From Mycobacterium senriense (lineage in GTDB: Bacteria; Actinomycetota; Actinomycetes; Mycobacteriales; Mycobacteriaceae): a DNA stretch of 64,000 bases. Location of the stretch: positions 1,674,001 through 1,738,000 of the forward strand of contig NZ_AP024828.1 in NCBI RefSeq assembly GCF_019668465.1, written 5' to 3'. Position 1 is the first letter of the stretch; every line of letters starts with the position of its first letter. Below are positions 42,428 through 51,500 of the stretch, piece by piece. Below the pieces are notes generated by a model. The model was not told the DNA's origin and did no database searches. It was given only the letters and a program-made list of their open reading frames with translations. The position numbers and the translations under genes are program-made.

Positions 42428-43099
42428 ATGCAGTATCGGCCGCAGCGGCTGCCTGCCGTGATGGTTGCCGCCGGCGCGCTGTTAAGCATTCCCGTCGCGC
42501 ATGCGGATAATGACAACAACACGCTCATACCGAACAACAAGCGGCTCAACGACAGTGTCGTCGCTAACGTCTTCACCGTGCAGCATCAGGCGGGCTGCAG
42601 TAACGACGTCAGAATCAGCCCCCAACTGCAAGCCGCTGCGCAACGGCACACCCAGGATGTGTTGAACAACCGGGCCCTCGATGGTGATATCGGTTCGGAC
42701 GGGTCTGGCCCACAAGACCGTGCCAATGCGGCTGGTTTCCATGGCCCGGTGGCCGAGACGGTGGCGATCAATCAGTCAATCGCGATCAGCGGCAATGACT
42801 TAATCAACCGGTGGTACTACAACCCCGACTATTTCAAGATCATGTCCAGCTGTGCGAATAGCCAGATGGGGGTATGGTCGTTGAACAGTCCGGATCGTAC
42901 GGTTGTGGTTGCGGTCTACGGACAGCCACAAGCCGATCCTTCGGGACGGGGAGCAACACCGCTGAACACCGACGGACAGAACATTCCGCTCGATCCCAGT
43001 CCCGACTATGACGCCAGCGACGAAGTCCAGTTCGGTCTCAACTGGTTCCCGTGGATCCTAAGGGGTGTGTACCCGCCGCCCGGCAATCCTCCGCAGTAG
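42428..43099 (+). CDS. secreted CAP-domain (SCP-like) protein
   Basis: A 223-residue exported protein. The start is ATG 42428, with AAGGAGGA eight to nine bases upstream; the longer frame from 42329 lacks this. Residues 1-32 are a signal peptide (MQYRPQRLPAVMVAAGALLSIPVAHA). The CAP core follows: LQAAAQRHTQDVLNNRALDGD, DRANAAGFHGPVAETVAIN, NRWYYNPDYFKIMSSC, and a final VVVAVYGQP strand. The typical HNxxR start of CAP repeats is partly changed. The C-terminal tail is Pro/Asp-rich. Mycobacterial proteins of this type are secreted or wall-associated; no enzyme activity is known to me. Confidence 0.82.
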   Translation: MQYRPQRLPAVMVAAGALLSIPVAHADNDNNTLIPNNKRLNDSVVANVFTVQHQAGCSNDVRISPQLQAAAQRHTQDVLNNRALDGDIGSDGSGPQDRANAAGFHGPVAETVAINQSIAISGNDLINRWYYNPDYFKIMSSCANSQMGVWSLNSPDRTVVVAVYGQPQADPSGRGATPLNTDGQNIPLDPSPDYDASDEVQFGLNWFPWILRGVYPPPGNPPQ

Positions 43100-43181
43100 A
43101 CACTGATTCGCCCGTCGTTGATGAGCGCGAGTCAAAAGGCTGCGGAGTCAACGTAGTTCGGCTAAAGGCAGCTGGGTCGCG

Positions 43182-43640
43182 TTAACAGGCGACCTTAATT
43201 GTGAAGGTGCCGGTTGCCCTCAAGCTGGGGTTGTCGGTGTTAAAGCCCTCGGCATGTCCACGGATGGTGTAGGTGTGTCCCTGCAGGGTTACCTCAGCGG
43301 CGCCCTGGAGGTCTTCGGCGTAGCCGCCGGTGAAGCCGCCGAGATCGCTGATGTTGACCGACTTGGCGGCCAGCGAACTTTCGTTGGAAATAACCACTTT
43401 TGTTCCTGACGCAGCGTCACCGATAGTAACCGCAGTTAGCGATCCCATCGGCATGCACTTCACCACATGGGTCTCCGGAAGCGCATGATCGTTAATCGTT
43501 ACCTGCGCGGTTTCCGGGGGCAACGTACCCGGCGGAGGTGCGGCTGCGCGGGACGGTGAGCATGCCTCGACACTCACTGCCACCAAAACGATCGCGGACG
43601 CGTTGCGGAACAGCTTCTGCACGGGCGCACCCCATTCCAT
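43182..43640 (-). CDS. 19-kDa antigen (LpqH) family lipoprotein
   Basis: A 152-residue lipoprotein. The N-terminus MEWGAPVQKLFRNASAIVLVAVSVEAC ends in a lipobox with Cys27, where the lipid would be attached. The mature protein has the LpqH layout: a Pro-rich linker, an ITINDHAL-like strand, one Cys near the middle (VVKCMPMG), and the closing GHTYTIRGHAEGFNTDNPSLRATGTFTIKVAC with a C-terminal Cys that should form a disulfide. It is a cell-envelope surface antigen in this family. It is convergent with the CAP gene. Confidence 0.85.
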   Translation of the reverse strand: MEWGAPVQKLFRNASAIVLVAVSVEACSPSRAAAPPPGTLPPETAQVTINDHALPETHVVKCMPMGSLTAVTIGDAASGTKVVISNESSLAAKSVNISDLGGFTGGYAEDLQGAAEVTLQGHTYTIRGHAEGFNTDNPSLRATGTFTIKVAC

Positions 43641-43929
43641 CTCGCCGTCTTCCCCGACTCCGCACTAAGAGCAAGGTCGACACCGCCAGACCCTCAGCGC
43701 CGGCTTGCTCAGCAAGGCGAGCGGCCGGCTAGGTTAAAACCAACGGTATCCGACTTTGGCGTCGTGGTCACCGCGATCGCGATGTATTCGTTGACAACCG
43801 TTTTCGTGCGCAGACCGGTCGGGTGCTCAGTCAATCACCACGTCGATGATGCGTCGTATCAACGAGGACAACCAGGTTGAAGTGCTGACAGGGCGGCCGT
43901 TACAGCCGCGACTTGACATCGCCGCGAGG

Positions 43930-44556
43930 TTATCGCCGAGGAGTTAGCGAGGCGACGAGCAAGTCGCGCAGTACGCCCTCGTCACCACCGTCATCAGGGT
44001 CGGCGGGTTCAGCGATAAGGCTGAAGTTGATGCGGACAATCCAGCGAGCGAGGGTATCAGCGGGAACATCGCGGCGAATGTCGCCGGCCGCGGCAGCAGC
44101 CTCGACGCGCCGCACCAGCGCGTCAGCGAGCTTGGCTCGCCACAACTCAGAGCCTTCGGCGGCATGATAGGCATCACCGACATGCTGATGGTCGTCGATC
44201 AGTGATCGCATCACCGGTGAGCCCCGGGCGATGTCGATTCCCCGCATGCATGCGGCGACAAGCTGAGTCAGAAAGGGCTCCTCAGTCTGCCAACATTGAT
44301 CGACGGCGTGCAGAGTAACGGTGAGCACTCGCATGAAGGAGGCCGCCAGCAGAGCGTCCTTGCTCGGAAAGTAGTAGTACACCGTCGACCGGTGCACGCC
44401 TGCGCGCCGGGCGATGTCGCCCATCCGGGTGTGCACGGGCCCCTTATCCGAGTAGCAGGAATCGGCCGCGGTCAGCAACCGTTCGCGCGCCTCATCATCT
44501 GCCGGCGAGTCCGTCCCGGCTGGCCTCGGGCGACGGCCTCTGGATTGGGCGGTCAC
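43930..44556 (-). CDS. TetR family transcriptional regulator
   Basis: A 208-residue TetR starting at GTG 44556. The helix-turn-helix (about residues 22-68) has ARERLLTAADSCYSDKG, then DIARRAGVHRSTVYYYFPSKDALLAASF. The N-terminus is basic (SRGRRPRP). The C-terminal part resembles TetR_C domains with WIVRINFSLIAEP. It lies upstream of the LpqH-like gene on the same strand (gap 289 bases), so it may not be co-transcribed with it. Its target is unknown. Confidence 0.88.
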   Translation of the reverse strand: MTAQSRGRRPRPAGTDSPADDEARERLLTAADSCYSDKGPVHTRMGDIARRAGVHRSTVYYYFPSKDALLAASFMRVLTVTLHAVDQCWQTEEPFLTQLVAACMRGIDIARGSPVMRSLIDDHQHVGDAYHAAEGSELWRAKLADALVRRVEAAAAAGDIRRDVPADTLARWIVRINFSLIAEPADPDDGGDEGVLRDLLVASLTPRR

Positions 44557-45912
44557 ACCAGCACACTACGGCCTGCGAGCTGTGGCGGTGACGCGATGCG
44601 AATGGCGCGGCACGGCCTCGGTGGCGGTGTGAGCTGCTGCGCTCCGAGAGGCACGGCGGACTCGTGGCGGCACCACCGCCTGTTCCCCGATGGGTGAGGC
44701 CCAGCGAGCTTGGCCGGCTGCCCGGGAATCCGGCGATGAAGGCAAGCCCGCATGCCAATGAGGTAGGCGACATCCGGCGAGTTAACCGGTTAGCAATTGT
44801 CCAGCAGCGTGCCTGACCCACTGCTGCTCAGCGGTGCAGAGTTCCTCGAGATTCTCCAGCAATGCTCCGAGAAATGAGCTAACGATACAAACCGATATAT
44901 AGATAACTATTTAGCTTTACCCGCCACTTCGGTCGGCCGCTTTTGTGCGCTGGATCACCGTCCTCCGTGCGGCAGAGTAAGGCTCAGGCGGGAGGCCAGT
45001 TAGTCGCGATCGGCGATTAATTGCGGTGCCCTGCGGGGGTCGGTGTTGACCCGTGCTGGTATGCGCCGCATGAGCGGGTTTGGCGCCCGGAGGGTTGAAG
45101 GCCGCACTGACGCTAGAAGGTTCGCAGTCGTGCCGTTGCGCGTAAGCGCAGTTCAGGACCCCATCGGCGGCCCGACGCGCCCTGCGAGCGCCCCGTCGAT
45201 AAGAGCTCGGAGGCGGGCCGGTGTGCACTCGATTCTGCTCCACTGCGAGCTGCGATGGTGGAAATGCAAAAGATGAATACACACATTATTGCGCCGATTC
45301 ACGTCGCAATCCCATTTATTATCTCCGATGCCAATAAGAAAGCTTATTGAAGCATCATTCCTTGGAGCAAAGACCATTATCGAGCGGCCGAGGTTTAAAA
45401 TGACGACAGCGACGACCGGAAACAGATCTACGAATTTTATAGTTTCTGACTGCTGAGCGTAATTCCTTATTTATAGCCAAATCAGGTAATCCCTAGCAAA
45501 CTCAGCGTGTTGGACTGGTCGCGATGCGGGTGATGCTTTGCAGGGGCGCCTCTCATCCGGTTGGATGCGGCCGATCACCCGATGCTTGCGATATCTACGA
45601 GGTCTGATGGGTGCGGCACTGTTGGACAGGGATGCAGCGGGGCCCAGCGGACACGACCGTCCCGCCTGGGGAGATTACGACATTTACGCCAAAAATGTCG
45701 GAACCTACAGCAAACCATGGTAGTTGCGCTCGCGTCACTTAGCGGGTTTGTCCAAAATGGCGTTTGTCGATGTTGCCTTGCCTTAATGTAATGGTGTAGC
45801 GTCCCGCTGTGCTCTGGGCCACAACGTTCGAAAGGAAGCAGCACGTCATACCTGCTGCGGGGAGGATTCATCGTCTAATGTCGGCTCCGGCTGGTTACAA
45901 ACGAGTGCGCTA
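44557..45912. other. 1.36-kb region without convincing gene, upstream of mce operon
   Basis: The first part (to 44900) contains the palindrome TAACCGGTTA (44783-44792) and, on the minus strand, a fragment reading LLENLEELCTAEQQWVRHAA that has no start (44782-44906). 45250-45500 is much richer in A and T than the rest of the window. A hairpin-like repeat lies at 45678-45700 and the mce promoter is likely between 45700 and 45860. None of the longer frames here shows a recognisable protein pattern. Confidence 0.45.
45678..45700. promoter_or_regulatory. 8-base inverted repeat upstream of mce operon
   Basis: CGACATTT (45678-45685) and AAATGTCG (45693-45700) are perfect arms around ACGCCAA. The repeat lies 210 bases before yrbEA and could be a regulator site or a transcript hairpin. 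Confidence 0.4.
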
Positions 45913-46758
45913 GTGGTAGTGGCGGACACAGCACCTATTCCCGCCTTGACTGGTCCGCCGGAGGAGGGCGTGGTGGTCGAGTCGCCGGGAACCGCTCGGC
46001 TGGCGGTTGGCGGTAAGCCACTGCGCGAGGTAGGCAGCTACTTCGCATTGACCCTCGACGTCTTGGTGCAACTGGTGCACCCGCCGTTCGCGTGGCGGGA
46101 ATTCGTCCATCAGGCGTGGTTCGTGGCTCGGGTGTCGATCGCCCCGACGATCTTGTTGTCGATTCCGTTCAACGCGCTCAGCGTCTTCATCATCAACGTT
46201 CTGCTGGTCGAGATCGGCGCCGCCGACGCATCAGGTGCTGGGGCCGCGTTGGCGAGCGTGGCATACATCGGCCCGATAACCACGGTGCTGGTCGTCGCCG
46301 GTACCGGCGCTACTGCGATTTGTGCTGACCTGGGCGCTCGGACCATCCGCGAAGAGCTCGACGCGATGCGGGTGATGGGGATCAACCCGGTGCAGCGACT
46401 GCTGGTACCCAGGGTCCTGGCGCTGTGCCTCAACGGGTTGTTGCTCAATTCGATCAACACCATCGTCGGCTTGGTCGGCAGTTTCTTCTTCTCGGTCTAC
46501 TTTCAGCACGTCACTCCGGGTGCCTGGGCGGCGAGCCTGACGCTACTGGTCAAGATCGCCGACGTGGCCATCGCCTTCTTCAAGGCGGCGTTGTTCGGCC
46601 TGGTTGCTGGGACCATCGCCTGCTACAAGGGCGTCACGGTCGGTGGGGGACCCCAAGGTGTCGGCAACGCGGTCAATGAAACCGTGGTGTACACGTTCAT
46701 GGCCTTGTTCGTGATCAACGTCGTGCTAGTTGCGGTCGGCACGAAGGTGACGATGTGA
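45913..46758 (+). CDS. yrbEA: YrbE family ABC-transporter permease, MlaE-like
   Basis: A 281-residue permease of the Mce lipid importer. The N-terminal about 40 residues are cytoplasmic (VVESPGTARLAVGGKPLREVGSYF), followed by five to six membrane segments. The family core is ICADLGARTIREELDAMRVMGINPVQRLLVPRVLA, which contacts the ATPase MceG (encoded elsewhere). The start is GTG 45913, overlapping the stop of an 11-codon frame (ATG 45878) that has GGGGAGG upstream; GTG 45919 is also possible. It is first of ten co-transcribed genes. Confidence 0.93.
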   Translation: MVVADTAPIPALTGPPEEGVVVESPGTARLAVGGKPLREVGSYFALTLDVLVQLVHPPFAWREFVHQAWFVARVSIAPTILLSIPFNALSVFIINVLLVEIGAADASGAGAALASVAYIGPITTVLVVAGTGATAICADLGARTIREELDAMRVMGINPVQRLLVPRVLALCLNGLLLNSINTIVGLVGSFFFSVYFQHVTPGAWAASLTLLVKIADVAIAFFKAALFGLVAGTIACYKGVTVGGGPQGVGNAVNETVVYTFMALFVINVVLVAVGTKVTM

Positions 46759-47639
46759 CTGTAGCCCCCGCCCGCCACCACGCGATGAGCGTGGTGCCCG
46801 CACCGCCGCGATTCGCGCGATTCTCGGTCACCCTGCGTCGCTGGGGCGCCGGGTGGAATCGGCTCGGAAGCCAAACCGCGTTCTACGCCAAGGCACTGAG
46901 CCTGATGTGGGATGCGGTCGCGCGCTACAAGGCTGAGACGCTGCGCCTGATCGCCACGATGAGTATGGGTATCGGTGCGCTGGCCATCATCGGCGGCACC
47001 GTGGTGGTTGTCACCACCCTGGTCATGTCGACCGGATCATTCGTCGGTATCCAGCTCTACCGATCGCTCTCCGACGTCGGTGTGCAGGCTTTGAGCGGGT
47101 TCGCCTCGGCCTACATCAACACCCGTTTCGCCGCGCCCCTGACCGCCGCTATCGGGCTTGCCGCGACGATCGGCGCCGGAGCCACGGCACAGCTAGGAGC
47201 TATGCGCATCAACGAGGAGATCGACGCCCTTGAAGTGATGGGCATCCGTGCGATCAGCTACCTGGCCTCAACGCGAATCGTGGCCGGCGTACTGGTTACC
47301 GTTCCGTTGTGGTGCCTGTCGTCGCTGGCTGGATATTTGGCGACCCGAACTCTGGTGGTCTTCGGCTTCGGGCAGCCCACCGGGGTCTATGACCACTACT
47401 TCCACACCTACCTGCAGCCCACCGACCTGATCTGGTCACTGCTGCAAGTGATTGCGACGGCAACAGTAGTCATGCTGGTGCACACCTACTACGGATTCAA
47501 CGCCACCGGCGGCCCAGCCGGCGTCGGTGAAGCTGTCGGCCGCTCGGTGCGCGCCTCACTGGTCGTGGCGGTTACGGTGCAGTTGGCGGTGGCAATGGCC
47601 GCCTACGGGGTGTCCGGCGACTTCAATCTGTCGGGATAG
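46755..47639 (+). CDS. yrbEB: YrbE family ABC-transporter permease, second subunit
   Basis: A 294-residue MlaE-like permease with the GTG start overlapping the yrbEA stop (GTGA). The core is TIGAGATAQLGAMRINEEIDALEVMGIRAISYLASTRIVA, and about six hydrophobic segments follow an N-terminal cytoplasmic stretch of 60 residues. It should form the heterodimeric membrane channel with YrbEA, powered by MceG. The next gene starts seven bases downstream. Confidence 0.93.
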   Translation: MTVAPARHHAMSVVPAPPRFARFSVTLRRWGAGWNRLGSQTAFYAKALSLMWDAVARYKAETLRLIATMSMGIGALAIIGGTVVVVTTLVMSTGSFVGIQLYRSLSDVGVQALSGFASAYINTRFAAPLTAAIGLAATIGAGATAQLGAMRINEEIDALEVMGIRAISYLASTRIVAGVLVTVPLWCLSSLAGYLATRTLVVFGFGQPTGVYDHYFHTYLQPTDLIWSLLQVIATATVVMLVHTYYGFNATGGPAGVGEAVGRSVRASLVVAVTVQLAVAMAAYGVSGDFNLSG

Positions 47640-47645
47640 CGTGCG

Positions 47646-49115
47646 ATGAAGAAGCTACACCGTGAAGCTGGCCTGCCCCCAGCGCTGTGGACTCTCATCC
47701 TCTTCGTCGCGATCACCGGCTTGGTGGTGCTCACGGTGGCGGCGTTCAACAGGGACCTGAGGCCCTATGCGAGGGTCACACTCACCTCCGATCGCTCAGG
47801 CCTCATCATGGAACCCGGCGCCAAGGTGAAGTTGCGCGGTGTTCAGGTTGGCCGGGTTACCTCGATTCATTCAGGCGATCCCGTGACGCTGCGCCTGGAG
47901 CTCTACCCCGAGCAGCTCAAATACATCCCGGCCAACGTCACCGCTCAAATCACCGCCACCACGGCGTTCGGCGGCAAATACGTCGATCTTCAGATCCCTG
48001 AAAGCCCGAGCCCCAAACGGCTGGCGTCGGGCGCTGTCGTGCGGTCACGCAACGTGACCACCGAGGTCAACACCGTGTTCCAGAACCTTGTCGCGGTGCT
48101 CAATCAGGTCGACACCCCCAAGCTGAACGCCATACTCACCGCGCTGGGCGACGGGTTTCGCGGGAAAGGTGCAGCCCTCGGTCAGGCCACCAGTGACCTC
48201 AACGAAGTCCTGGGGGCGATCAATCCTCGCAGCGAGACGATCCGTGCCGACTTTCGCGCACTCCAAGGATTCAGTGACACCTACAGCGCGGCCGCTCACG
48301 ACATCGTTACGGTGCTCGATGCGGCCAGCACCACAAGTGCAACCGTCAGCAAGAACGCTCGCGCGCTGGACTCGCTGCTGCTCAACGTCGTCGGGCTTTC
48401 CGAGAGCGGAATCAATTTGATCGGCCCGAATAAGGACAACCTCGTGCACGGCGTCAACTTGCTCGAGTCGACCACTCGGCTGCTGATGAAGTACAACCCC
48501 GAACTGACCTGCACGCTGCTCGGCGCCAAGTATGACTCTGAGTTTTTCTCCGACGTGTCGGGCGGCCACAACGGGTATTCGGTCACCCTCGACGTCGCAT
48601 TGCTGCTGGGTGACGAGGCGTACCGATTCCCCGATAACCTCCCGATCAACGGGGCCAAAGGGGGCCCCGGGGGGCAGCCTGGTTGCGGATCGCTACCCGA
48701 CGTCTCCAAGAACTTCCCGCAGCGCTATCTCGTCACCAACACCGGGTGGGGGGGCGGCCTCGATATGCGACCCAACCCCGGCATCGGTTTCCCCGGATAC
48801 GTCGATTACGCCCCGGTCACCCGTGGAACGCCGCAGCCGCCCAGCCTTCGCCACCCGGGAGGGACGGCACCTGGTCCGATCCCGTACCCCGGCGCGCCAC
48901 CGTACGGGGCGCCGCAGTACGCGCCGGATGGAACGCCGCTGTACCCGGGTTTGCCACCCGCGCCTCCGCCGGGACGACCGCGAGAAGCTGGCCCGCCACC
49001 GGCGGGGTCTGAACCCTTCGTGCCGCCAGCGCCGCCGGCAGTCGAACCGACCTGCGGAGTCGTCACCCAGGTGTGCGACCCGCTGCCGCCGCCACCATAT
49101 GTCCCAGGCCCATGA
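47646..49115 (+). CDS. mceA: Mce family protein A
   Basis: A 489-residue MlaD/Mce-domain protein. One membrane segment (about 12-33) is followed by the Mce domain (about 40-118: LTSDRSGLIMEPGAKVKLRGVQVGRV, and FGGKYVDLQIP). Then comes a helical region with many Leu and Asn that builds the tunnel, and a Pro/Gly-rich tail from about residue 400 (GTAPGPIPYPGAPPYGAP). The tail is longer than in Mce1A and Mce4A as I recall them. The protein spans the periplasm as one of six subunits moving lipid to the permease. ATG 47646 is 7 bases after yrbEB. Confidence 0.93.
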   Translation: MKKLHREAGLPPALWTLILFVAITGLVVLTVAAFNRDLRPYARVTLTSDRSGLIMEPGAKVKLRGVQVGRVTSIHSGDPVTLRLELYPEQLKYIPANVTAQITATTAFGGKYVDLQIPESPSPKRLASGAVVRSRNVTTEVNTVFQNLVAVLNQVDTPKLNAILTALGDGFRGKGAALGQATSDLNEVLGAINPRSETIRADFRALQGFSDTYSAAAHDIVTVLDAASTTSATVSKNARALDSLLLNVVGLSESGINLIGPNKDNLVHGVNLLESTTRLLMKYNPELTCTLLGAKYDSEFFSDVSGGHNGYSVTLDVALLLGDEAYRFPDNLPINGAKGGPGGQPGCGSLPDVSKNFPQRYLVTNTGWGGGLDMRPNPGIGFPGYVDYAPVTRGTPQPPSLRHPGGTAPGPIPYPGAPPYGAPQYAPDGTPLYPGLPPAPPPGRPREAGPPPAGSEPFVPPAPPAVEPTCGVVTQVCDPLPPPPYVPGP

Positions 49116-49152
49116 CTGCGGTCGCCTTGAGAAGAGTTAGGGGAGCGCAGAC

Positions 49153-50181
49153 ATGAAAGAGAACCTAACCGGGACCCTGTGGCGCCTCGCCATCTACGTC
49201 GTCGTCTCTGTTCTGGGCATGTTCACGCTGGTCGCCGTTTTCGGGCAGCTGCGCTTCCAGTCTGAGAAGACCTACAAAGCGCAGTTTGCGAACGTGTCGG
49301 GGTTGGAGGGTGGGAACTTCGTCCGGATCGCCGGTGTCGAGGTCGGCAAGGTCAAGAACATCACCATCGAGCCTGACTCCACGGTCCTCGTCGAATTCAC
49401 TGCGGCAGACAGGGTCGTGCTCACCGAGGGAACGAGGGCCGCCATCCGTTTCGCCGACCTCACCGGCGGCAGGTACGTGGCACTAGAAGAGGGGGCGGGC
49501 AATATCAGGCGACTCAGTCCGGGCGGGACCATCCCCTTGGCTCGTACCGAACCGGCGCTTGATCTGGACGCGTTGATAGGCGGTTTCCGGCCGCTGTTCC
49601 GGGCACTGGACCCAGACCAGGTCAACAAGCTGACCGGGCAACTCATCGCGGCCTTCCAAGGTCAGGGCGGCACGATTGGCTCGTTTCTCACCCAGGCTGC
49701 CGCCCTGACTAACACTTTGGCCGACCGCGACCAGCTGATCGGCCAGGTCATTGTCAACTTGAACACCGTGCTCGGTTCGCTCGGCGGCCAAAGCGGCCAG
49801 TTCGCGCGTGCCGTCGACTCACTGTCCGAACTGGTGGCAGGGCTTGAGGCCCGCAAGCAGGACATCAGCAACGGCGTGGCGTACGCGAATGCCGCCGCTG
49901 GGTCGATCAGCGATCTGCTGGCCCAAGCCCGGCCGCCCGTGAAAACGGTTGTGCACGAGGCGGATCGGACCGCGACGACCGTGCTGGCTGACCACGACTG
50001 GCTGGAAAGGTACCTCGACAACTGGCCCGACGCGTTCAAGATACTTAACAGGCAAGGCTTATATGGAGATTTCTTCAGCTTCTACCTGTGTGACATCGTG
50101 CTGAAGGTCAACGGCAAGGGCGGGCAGCCGGTGTATATCAAGGTGGCCGGCCAGGCCAGCGGCAGGTGCACGCCGCGATGA
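49153..50181 (+). CDS. mceB: Mce family protein B
   Basis: A 342-residue Mce subunit: N-terminal membrane segment (about 10-32), Mce domain (FANVSGLEGGNFVRIAGVEVGKVKNITIE...FADLTGGRYVALEEG), then a helical barrel region with repeated heptads (TNTLADRDQLIGQVIVNLNTVLGSL). There is no long Pro-rich tail, in contrast to A, C and D. A CDIV/RCTPR end may form a disulfide. Its stop overlaps the mceC ATG. Confidence 0.93.
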   Translation: MKENLTGTLWRLAIYVVVSVLGMFTLVAVFGQLRFQSEKTYKAQFANVSGLEGGNFVRIAGVEVGKVKNITIEPDSTVLVEFTAADRVVLTEGTRAAIRFADLTGGRYVALEEGAGNIRRLSPGGTIPLARTEPALDLDALIGGFRPLFRALDPDQVNKLTGQLIAAFQGQGGTIGSFLTQAAALTNTLADRDQLIGQVIVNLNTVLGSLGGQSGQFARAVDSLSELVAGLEARKQDISNGVAYANAAAGSISDLLAQARPPVKTVVHEADRTATTVLADHDWLERYLDNWPDAFKILNRQGLYGDFFSFYLCDIVLKVNGKGGQPVYIKVAGQASGRCTPR

Positions 50182-51500
50182 AAACGTTCTCCGAACGCAA
50201 TCCGTTCCTCATCGGCGCCATCGGGCTGGGCGTGGTTTTCACCCTTATGTTGCTCTCCTTGAACTACGACAAGCTTCCGTTCTTCCACAGCGACAGAACG
50301 TATTCGGCATACTTCGCCGAAGCGGGCGGCCTGGGGAGCGGCAACCACGTGCAGATATCGGGTTTTCGGGTCGGGCAGGTCGACAGCGTCGATTTGGACG
50401 GACCGCGCGTGCTGGTCAAGTTCACCGTCGCCAGAAATGTCCGACTCGGTGAGCGCACGGAGGCAGCGATCAAATTGCGGACAGTGCTGGGTAGCAAAGT
50501 CCTCGAGGTCAGCCCTCGTGGTGAGGGTCAGCTGAGCGGACCGATCCCGCTGGAGCGGACCACATCGGCCTATCAGCTGCCTGACGCGCTCGGTGACCTC
50601 ACCGCGACGATCAGCGGTCTCAACACCGACCAGCTGTCGAAATCGCTTGCGGTACTGGCCAACACCTTCGCTGACACCCCACCCGACCTGAAGGCAGCGG
50701 TGCAGGGGGTGGCGCGCTTCTCGCGCACCCTGGATGAACGCGACGGCCAGTTGCGGACCCTGCTGAGGAACGCCAATAAGGCGACCACCGTCCTGGCCGA
50801 GCGCAGCGACGAAGTGGCCAAGCTCGTCCGCGACACCAACTCGCTTTTGACGCAACTGAGAAGCCAAAGCAGCGCGCTGGACCAGATTTCCAACAACCTT
50901 GCTGCGCTGGCCCGCCAACTCAAAGGTTTCATCGCCGAGAACCGCGACACGATGAAACCCGCCCTCGACAAGCTTAACGGTGTGCTGGAGATCGTCGACA
51001 AACGCAAGGAGAACGTACAGAAGGCGCTCGTCGGGCTCAATAAGTACGCTCTGGGTCTGGGTGAATCGGTCTCTTCCGGGCCCTTTTTCAAGGCCTATGT
51101 CGTCAATCTTTTCCCTGGACAGTTTGTGCAGCCTTTCATCGATGCGGCGTTCTCCGACCTCGGCCTGGACCCGAATGTGTTGCTGCCTAGTCAACGCGCA
51201 GACCCTCAGGTTGGCCAGCCGGGGACACCGCCGCTGCCGATGCCGTTCCCGCGGACCGGCCAGGGCGGACCACCGCGGATGACTCTGCCCGACGCCATCA
51301 CCGGCAATCCGGGTGACCATCCTTGTGGCCTGGGCGCAGCGGGGTCGGGCCCCGGCTGTTATCCCTACCGGGAGCCGCTGCCCGCGCCGCCCCCCGGTGG
51401 GCCGCCGCCGGGGCCGCCGGCGCTGCCGGGCCAGGGCGCCGGACAGTCAGCACCCTTGCCGGGGCCAGCGCAGCCAGGCGAAGGGGGTGGCTTACGTTGA
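50178..51500 (+). CDS. mceC: Mce family protein C
   Basis: A 440-residue Mce subunit. The ATG at 50178 is preferred because it overlaps the mceB stop and is followed at once by KTFSERNPFLIGAIGLGVVF, the membrane segment; the frame upstream adds only four residues. Mce domain: FAEAGGLGSGNHVQISGFRVGQVDSV, TVLGSKVLEVSPRG. Long coiled-coil-like helices follow (about 160-310), then a Pro/Gly-rich tail of about 80 residues. Its end TTGA overlaps the next gene's TTG start. Confidence 0.93.
   Translation: MKTFSERNPFLIGAIGLGVVFTLMLLSLNYDKLPFFHSDRTYSAYFAEAGGLGSGNHVQISGFRVGQVDSVDLDGPRVLVKFTVARNVRLGERTEAAIKLRTVLGSKVLEVSPRGEGQLSGPIPLERTTSAYQLPDALGDLTATISGLNTDQLSKSLAVLANTFADTPPDLKAAVQGVARFSRTLDERDGQLRTLLRNANKATTVLAERSDEVAKLVRDTNSLLTQLRSQSSALDQISNNLAALARQLKGFIAENRDTMKPALDKLNGVLEIVDKRKENVQKALVGLNKYALGLGESVSSGPFFKAYVVNLFPGQFVQPFIDAAFSDLGLDPNVLLPSQRADPQVGQPGTPPLPMPFPRTGQGGPPRMTLPDAITGNPGDHPCGLGAAGSGPGCYPYREPLPAPPPGGPPPGPPALPGQGAGQSAPLPGPAQPGEGGGLR

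Noticed and set aside
44917..45282. 121-codon minus-strand frame before the mce operon
   Set aside because: Composition is Arg/Ala/Pro-heavy without hydrophobic core or motif, and it spans an abrupt change in GC content.
50082..51320. 412-codon minus-strand frame opposite mceC
   Set aside because: The mceC reading has a membrane segment, Mce domain and overlapping junctions on both sides. The antisense frame has none of these.
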